Positions 60,411-64,000 of a stretch of DNA of 64,000 bases are shown one piece after another. The notes under the pieces are model-generated. The model worked only from the letters and a program-made list of their open reading frames with translations. It was not told the origin of the DNA and did no database searches. This DNA is from Flavobacterium sp. LC2016-23 (lineage in GTDB: Bacteria; Bacteroidota; Bacteroidia; Flavobacteriales; Flavobacteriaceae): NCBI RefSeq assembly GCF_009674775.1, contig NZ_WKKE01000015.1:62001-126000 (forward strand), in the 5' to 3' direction. A program made the translations under genes and the position numbers. Numbering within the stretch: position 1 is the stretch's first letter; every line of letters starts with the position of its first letter.

Positions 60411-61515
60411 TACGAATAGGTATTTGCAAACGGATTATATAGTAATTGAGTTTGGTTTTATGTTTTAAACTGAAATTGTTTTTATAAATTAATTTTAATC
60501 TCTTTTTAGTATTGGCTAGTCCGATACCTCCTTTTGAGTTAAGATTTGGTGAAATTACAAAATTATTTAGGATTTCAAAATCTAACATTTTAGTATCGGT
60601 AACTTTACAATTAATCTTTATTTTTAAGTTTTTATTGTTTAGACCACCATGTTTAAAAGCATTTTCAACCAGTGAAATAAAGATCAGCGGAGGTACTACG
60701 ACCTCTTCTATATCTGATTCCAGGTTTATGGTAACTTCTACATTTTCAAAACGCAGCTTTTCGATTTCGATATAGTTCTGAATGTAGTCGATTTCTTTGA
60801 TCAGCGGCACAAATTTGGTTCCTTTTACATCATACAAAACATATTCCATCAAATTAGACAATTTGATGATTACGTCCGGAACCTTGTCTGAAGATTCTAA
60901 GGAGAGTGCGTATAGATTGTTTAAGGTATTAAAGAAAAAATGCGGCTGAATCTGGTTTTCGAGATATTTTAGTTTGATTTTGAATTGATTTTCCCTTAGT
61001 GACCTGTTTCTTTCTCTTTCACGCAGCCAGGTTAAGGTCAGATAAACTGATGATGCCATTGCCAGAACATACAATTCGCCAATACAAACGGCAACAATAT
61101 GGTTGATCTCAAAAGGATGATATTCCCGGTTCGCTTCCGGCCAGATATTTTCGGATATGATGTAATAGGTCAGTGCGGTTTTTAATAAATAAATTCCAAA
61201 CAAGCTTACGATTAAGGAAAAGGTATACTGGATGTATTTCTGCTTTAAAACAAATCTGGGTACTAAAACAAAAAGGTTAAAATAAACCAGAGGTATGTGC
61301 AGCGAAAACTCAATCAGATTCGACTTGAACGAATAGGGATAGTCGTTGAAGTAAGCCCCCCATCTTAAAAAATTAAGAGTGAAATAACTTCCCCAAAACC
61401 AAATGTGGTTCTGAAGCTTTATGTCGAATTTTAATTTCCGGATTTCGTTCAACTTTGTTTTTAAGGAATTAGCAGGGTTTGTCTTTTTGAATAAAGATTT
61501 TGCAACTTTAAACAA
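60400..61515 (-). CDS. LytS/YehU-type sensor histidine kinase
   Basis: 371 residues. An N-terminal membrane region with about four helices (40-170), then a His_kinase domain with IQPHFFFNTLNNLYAL and a HATPase (SLVENAFKHGGLN, GGIGLANTKKRL). No extra sensor domain is present, so the signal is probably sensed in or near the membrane. It precedes its regulator in one operon. Confidence 0.9.
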   Translation of the reverse strand: MFKVAKSLFKKTNPANSLKTKLNEIRKLKFDIKLQNHIWFWGSYFTLNFLRWGAYFNDYPYSFKSNLIEFSLHIPLVYFNLFVLVPRFVLKQKYIQYTFSLIVSLFGIYLLKTALTYYIISENIWPEANREYHPFEINHIVAVCIGELYVLAMASSVYLTLTWLRERERNRSLRENQFKIKLKYLENQIQPHFFFNTLNNLYALSLESSDKVPDVIIKLSNLMEYVLYDVKGTKFVPLIKEIDYIQNYIEIEKLRFENVEVTINLESDIEEVVVPPLIFISLVENAFKHGGLNNKNLKIKINCKVTDTKMLDFEILNNFVISPNLNSKGGIGLANTKKRLKLIYKNNFSLKHKTKLNYYIIRLQIPIRNEN

Positions 61516-61713
61516 TTACAGGTTAAAACGCAATTCTTTTGAATAAAATTTTGAAAAAAAATAGAAATGATGGCATATTTTTCAGGTAGAACGTTTTCGT
61601 AAAACATAATGTTGATTGTTTTGTGTCGTTTGTTTAAGGTTTTGGACTGTTTGTTTAAATAATTTTATTTATGTTAATTTTAACAATATTTTTATCGCTT
61701 AACCAACAAAACC

Positions 61714-64000
61714 ATGACAAAAATGAAACAAATTGTGTTAATCTTTATGATTTTCTTTACTACGCAAGTCATGCTTGCCCAGGTAAAAACAATCAAAGGT
61801 TTAGTAAGTGATCAAAACGGATTGCCATTACCGGGAGTAACTGTTCTTATCCAGGGAACAGCTAAAGCGAGTCAATCTGATTATGATGGGGTGTATGAAA
61901 TTCAGGCATCAAAAAATGATGTCTTGCTATTTTCATACATCGGATTCAGGACAAAAGCAGTAACGGTAACTGATGCCAGCCAGTTAAACGTTTCTCTTGT
62001 TGATGAAGCGCAAAATCTTAATGAAGTTGTTGTAACGGCATTAGGGATTAAAAGACAAAAGAAAGAACTGGGGTATGCCGTTCAGGATGTAAAAGGAGAT
62101 CAGTTGAGTAAAGTTATTACAACCAACGTAGCCACTGCGCTTTCCGGAAAAATTGCCGGTGTAGATGTTTCTATTCCCGCAACAGGGGTAGGGGGAAGCA
62201 CCAGAGTAATTATCAGGGGGATTTCGAGTATAGGCGAAAACAATCAGCCGCTTTATATTGTGGATGGAGTCCCTATTGATAATACGGGGTTGTCTAACGA
62301 CAGTGCCGCTACCAGCAAATGGTTTGACGGAAGAGACAGCGGAGATGGAATCTCGAGCATTAATCCAAATAATATCGAGAGTTTAACTGTATTAAAAGGA
62401 GCGGCTGCGGCTGCACTATACGGTTCCAGAGCGTTAAATGGGGTTATTTTAATTACGACCAAAAAAGGTACCAAAGGAAAATTACAGGTCGAATTAACAA
62501 GTGGTGTAAGCTTTGACCGTGTTAATGCGAAATACAGCGATTACCAGACGGAGTATGGTACGGGATCTAACGGGATTTTACCGGACCCGGCAAAAGCACC
62601 TTCCGAAATCTACGGATATACAACGAATGCCTGGGGGCCTAAGTTCTCACAATCAGTAGGACAGCAAGTCAAAATATTTGACGGTTCTATGAGACCTTAC
62701 GCTAAAGTGGAAAATAACATTCAGGATTTCTTCAGAACCGGATTTACTACCACAAACGGAGTCGCGTTATCCGGCGGAAGTGAAAATGCCTTTGTTCGTT
62801 TTGGATTCAATAATCTTAAAAATGCAGACGTAATTCCAAATACAGGTCTGGAAAGAAACGATGCGAGCTTAAATGCAACGATAAAATCAGATAAGTTTAC
62901 TTTGGATGCCAATGTAAATTACATGGTTGAAAACACCAATAACAGACCTGGTTTAGGAGATTCACCAAATAATGTGGGTTATTCTTTAAGTGGTCTGGCA
63001 CCAAATATCGATCAGGCGTGGCTTAAAAATTATGAAAATCCGGCAAACGGAACGATGTACCAATGGAATAATAATGTGTATTCGCTAAATCCTTATTTTG
63101 TTGTAAACGAAAACCATAATTCCTCTACTAAAAATCGTTTTATGGGGAATGTTACCGGAACGTACCAGCTTAAAAAATGGATGGGATTAACGTTCAGAAC
63201 CGGTTTAGATACTTATGTTTTCGGTGCCAAGGATTTTATGGCTGCCGGAAGCACCTGGCCGGGAAGAGACAATGGTTATCTTGGACTGGATAATATTACG
63301 GTTTCTGAAATGAATACAGATATCATTGCCACTTTTAGCGATATTAAATTGGCAAGTGACCTTACTTTTTCAGGAATTTTAGGAACCAGCAGAAGAGATT
63401 TCAGAAGACAGCAGAATTCAAGATTCGGTACTAACATCATTGAAAAGGGAACAGAATACATCAGTAATTTCTCGAATCAGACCGAAAATGCACCATTGGA
63501 AACCAGAACCAGAACAAATTCAGTTTACGGTTCGGCAAAATTAGATTATAAAGGTTATTTATATGCGGAGTTTACGGGAAGAAATGACTGGTTCAGCGTA
63601 ATCAATAAAGATGCTTTTTATCCTGCAGCTTCGTTAGGTTTTATATTCTCGGATGCTTTTGGTATTCAAAGCGATACGTTCTCTTATGGTAAATTAAGAG
63701 CTTCGTGGGCACAGGTTTCCAACGCACCGGGAGCGTATAAAAATGCGTTAAACTATACTACTTATTCTTCTTACAGTGGCGGTAGTGTGGTGAATATTAA
63801 AAATACTTCGGCACCAAATCCTGATTTAACGTATCAGTCTAAAACCGGAGTTGAATTCGGATTGGAGACTTCATTCTTTAAAAACAGGCTGAAAGCGGAT
63901 ATTACCGTATATCGTGAAGATACTTCAGATCAGACTATTGATTTGCCATCCTCTGCTACTTCGGGATATGAATATATTTCTGTAAATGCAGGTGAATTAC
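61714..64000 (+). CDS. SusC/RagA family TonB-linked outer-membrane receptor (3' part beyond the window)
   Basis: The frame is open to the window edge (762 codons; such proteins usually exceed 950). Signal peptide (MKQIVLIFMIFFTTQVMLAQ), then a CarboxypepD_reg-like domain (VKTIKGLVSDQNGLPLPGVT), the SusC-typical NEVVVTALGIKRQKKELGYA, and a plug domain (YIVDGVPIDN, LKGAAAAALYGSRALNGVIL). A 22-stranded barrel follows. It imports oligosaccharides or peptides with a SusD partner, which should lie just downstream. Upstream, 61516-61713 holds no clear promoter match. Confidence 0.92.
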   Translation, partial: MTKMKQIVLIFMIFFTTQVMLAQVKTIKGLVSDQNGLPLPGVTVLIQGTAKASQSDYDGVYEIQASKNDVLLFSYIGFRTKAVTVTDASQLNVSLVDEAQNLNEVVVTALGIKRQKKELGYAVQDVKGDQLSKVITTNVATALSGKIAGVDVSIPATGVGGSTRVIIRGISSIGENNQPLYIVDGVPIDNTGLSNDSAATSKWFDGRDSGDGISSINPNNIESLTVLKGAAAAALYGSRALNGVILITTKKGTKGKLQVELTSGVSFDRVNAKYSDYQTEYGTGSNGILPDPAKAPSEIYGYTTNAWGPKFSQSVGQQVKIFDGSMRPYAKVENNIQDFFRTGFTTTNGVALSGGSENAFVRFGFNNLKNADVIPNTGLERNDASLNATIKSDKFTLDANVNYMVENTNNRPGLGDSPNNVGYSLSGLAPNIDQAWLKNYENPANGTMYQWNNNVYSLNPYFVVNENHNSSTKNRFMGNVTGTYQLKKWMGLTFRTGLDTYVFGAKDFMAAGSTWPGRDNGYLGLDNITVSEMNTDIIATFSDIKLASDLTFSGILGTSRRDFRRQQNSRFGTNIIEKGTEYISNFSNQTENAPLETRTRTNSVYGSAKLDYKGYLYAEFTGRNDWFSVINKDAFYPAASLGFIFSDAFGIQSDTFSYGKLRASWAQVSNAPGAYKNALNYTTYSSYSGGSVVNIKNTSAPNPDLTYQSKTGVEFGLETSFFKNRLKADITVYREDTSDQTIDLPSSATSGYEYISVNAGEL

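Noticed and set aside
1..64000. CRISPR arrays, retron or DGR reverse transcriptase, restriction or abortive-infection cassettes
   Set aside because: No regularly spaced repeat-spacer array, no reverse transcriptase motif (YxDD) and no restriction nuclease were found on reading the proteins; the methyltransferase stands alone.

Overview
The window comes from a low-GC member of the Bacteroidota, most likely a Flavobacterium. Many genes are preceded by the Bacteroidota -7 promoter box TAnnTTTG, and purine-rich ribosome-binding sites are scarce. The host gene set also fits: LptD, BshA (bacillithiol), MlaD, RhlE, a LytTR two-component pair and a SusC/RagA receptor. This is an inference from gene content and signals; no database was searched.

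Host left arm (1-23222). In order it holds: a partial lptD (minus); a SPOR-tailed cell-wall amidase and an MCE/MlaD protein; a two-gene Fe-S oxidoreductase unit; a small conserved protein; bshA; a PrcB-like lipoprotein; an outer-membrane barrel; an LpxH-like phosphoesterase; aroC; a dicarboxylate symporter; a hybrid histidine kinase; rhlE; the histidine-degradation genes hutG and hutI flanking a coiled-coil membrane protein; a glutaminyl-peptide cyclotransferase; the 4.5S SRP RNA with its promoter; an SDR oxidoreductase; and an XRE regulator.

Prophage (about 23223-57214, 34.0 kb). This is a complete-looking Mu-type transposable prophage. It is bracketed by a shared ATTATAG (23216-23222 and 57215-57221) and carries inverted ACCAAAAGTA-type end sites, two at each end plus a third, weaker one on the left. 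It has split an intergenic repeat of the host. From left to right it has: an S24-type repressor facing a Ner-like protein; transposase A and target-activator B; about 17 small early genes, including a Spo11/topoisomerase VI-A-like protein and an armless tRNA-like element; a terminator; and a small putative activator of late genes. The late genes then run in two opposite directions. Terminase, portal and head-morphogenesis genes run leftward (40362-34611). Protease/scaffold, capsid, endolysin, spanin, sheath, tube, frameshifted tail chaperones, tape measure, baseplate and fibres run rightward (40538-55597). A region with interlocking RNA pairings (55630-55756), a D12-class DNA adenine methyltransferase and one unknown gene close the right end. 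The head, tail, lysis and transposition modules all look intact, so the prophage may be inducible.

Host right arm (57215-64000). It holds a transaldolase-family gene, a FucP-like sugar transporter, a LytTR regulator with its sensor kinase (both minus), and the first 2.3 kb of a SusC/RagA TonB-dependent receptor.

The points most worth a second look are: the Spo11/TopVIA-like protein in a Mu-like phage (32799-33824); the 49-nt tRNA-like minihelix in the early operon (30660-30708); the interlocking RNA stems (55630-55756); a textbook -1 frameshift site with a downstream stem in the tail chaperone gene (45988-46031); and a divergent late control region with a perfect dyad (40363-40537).
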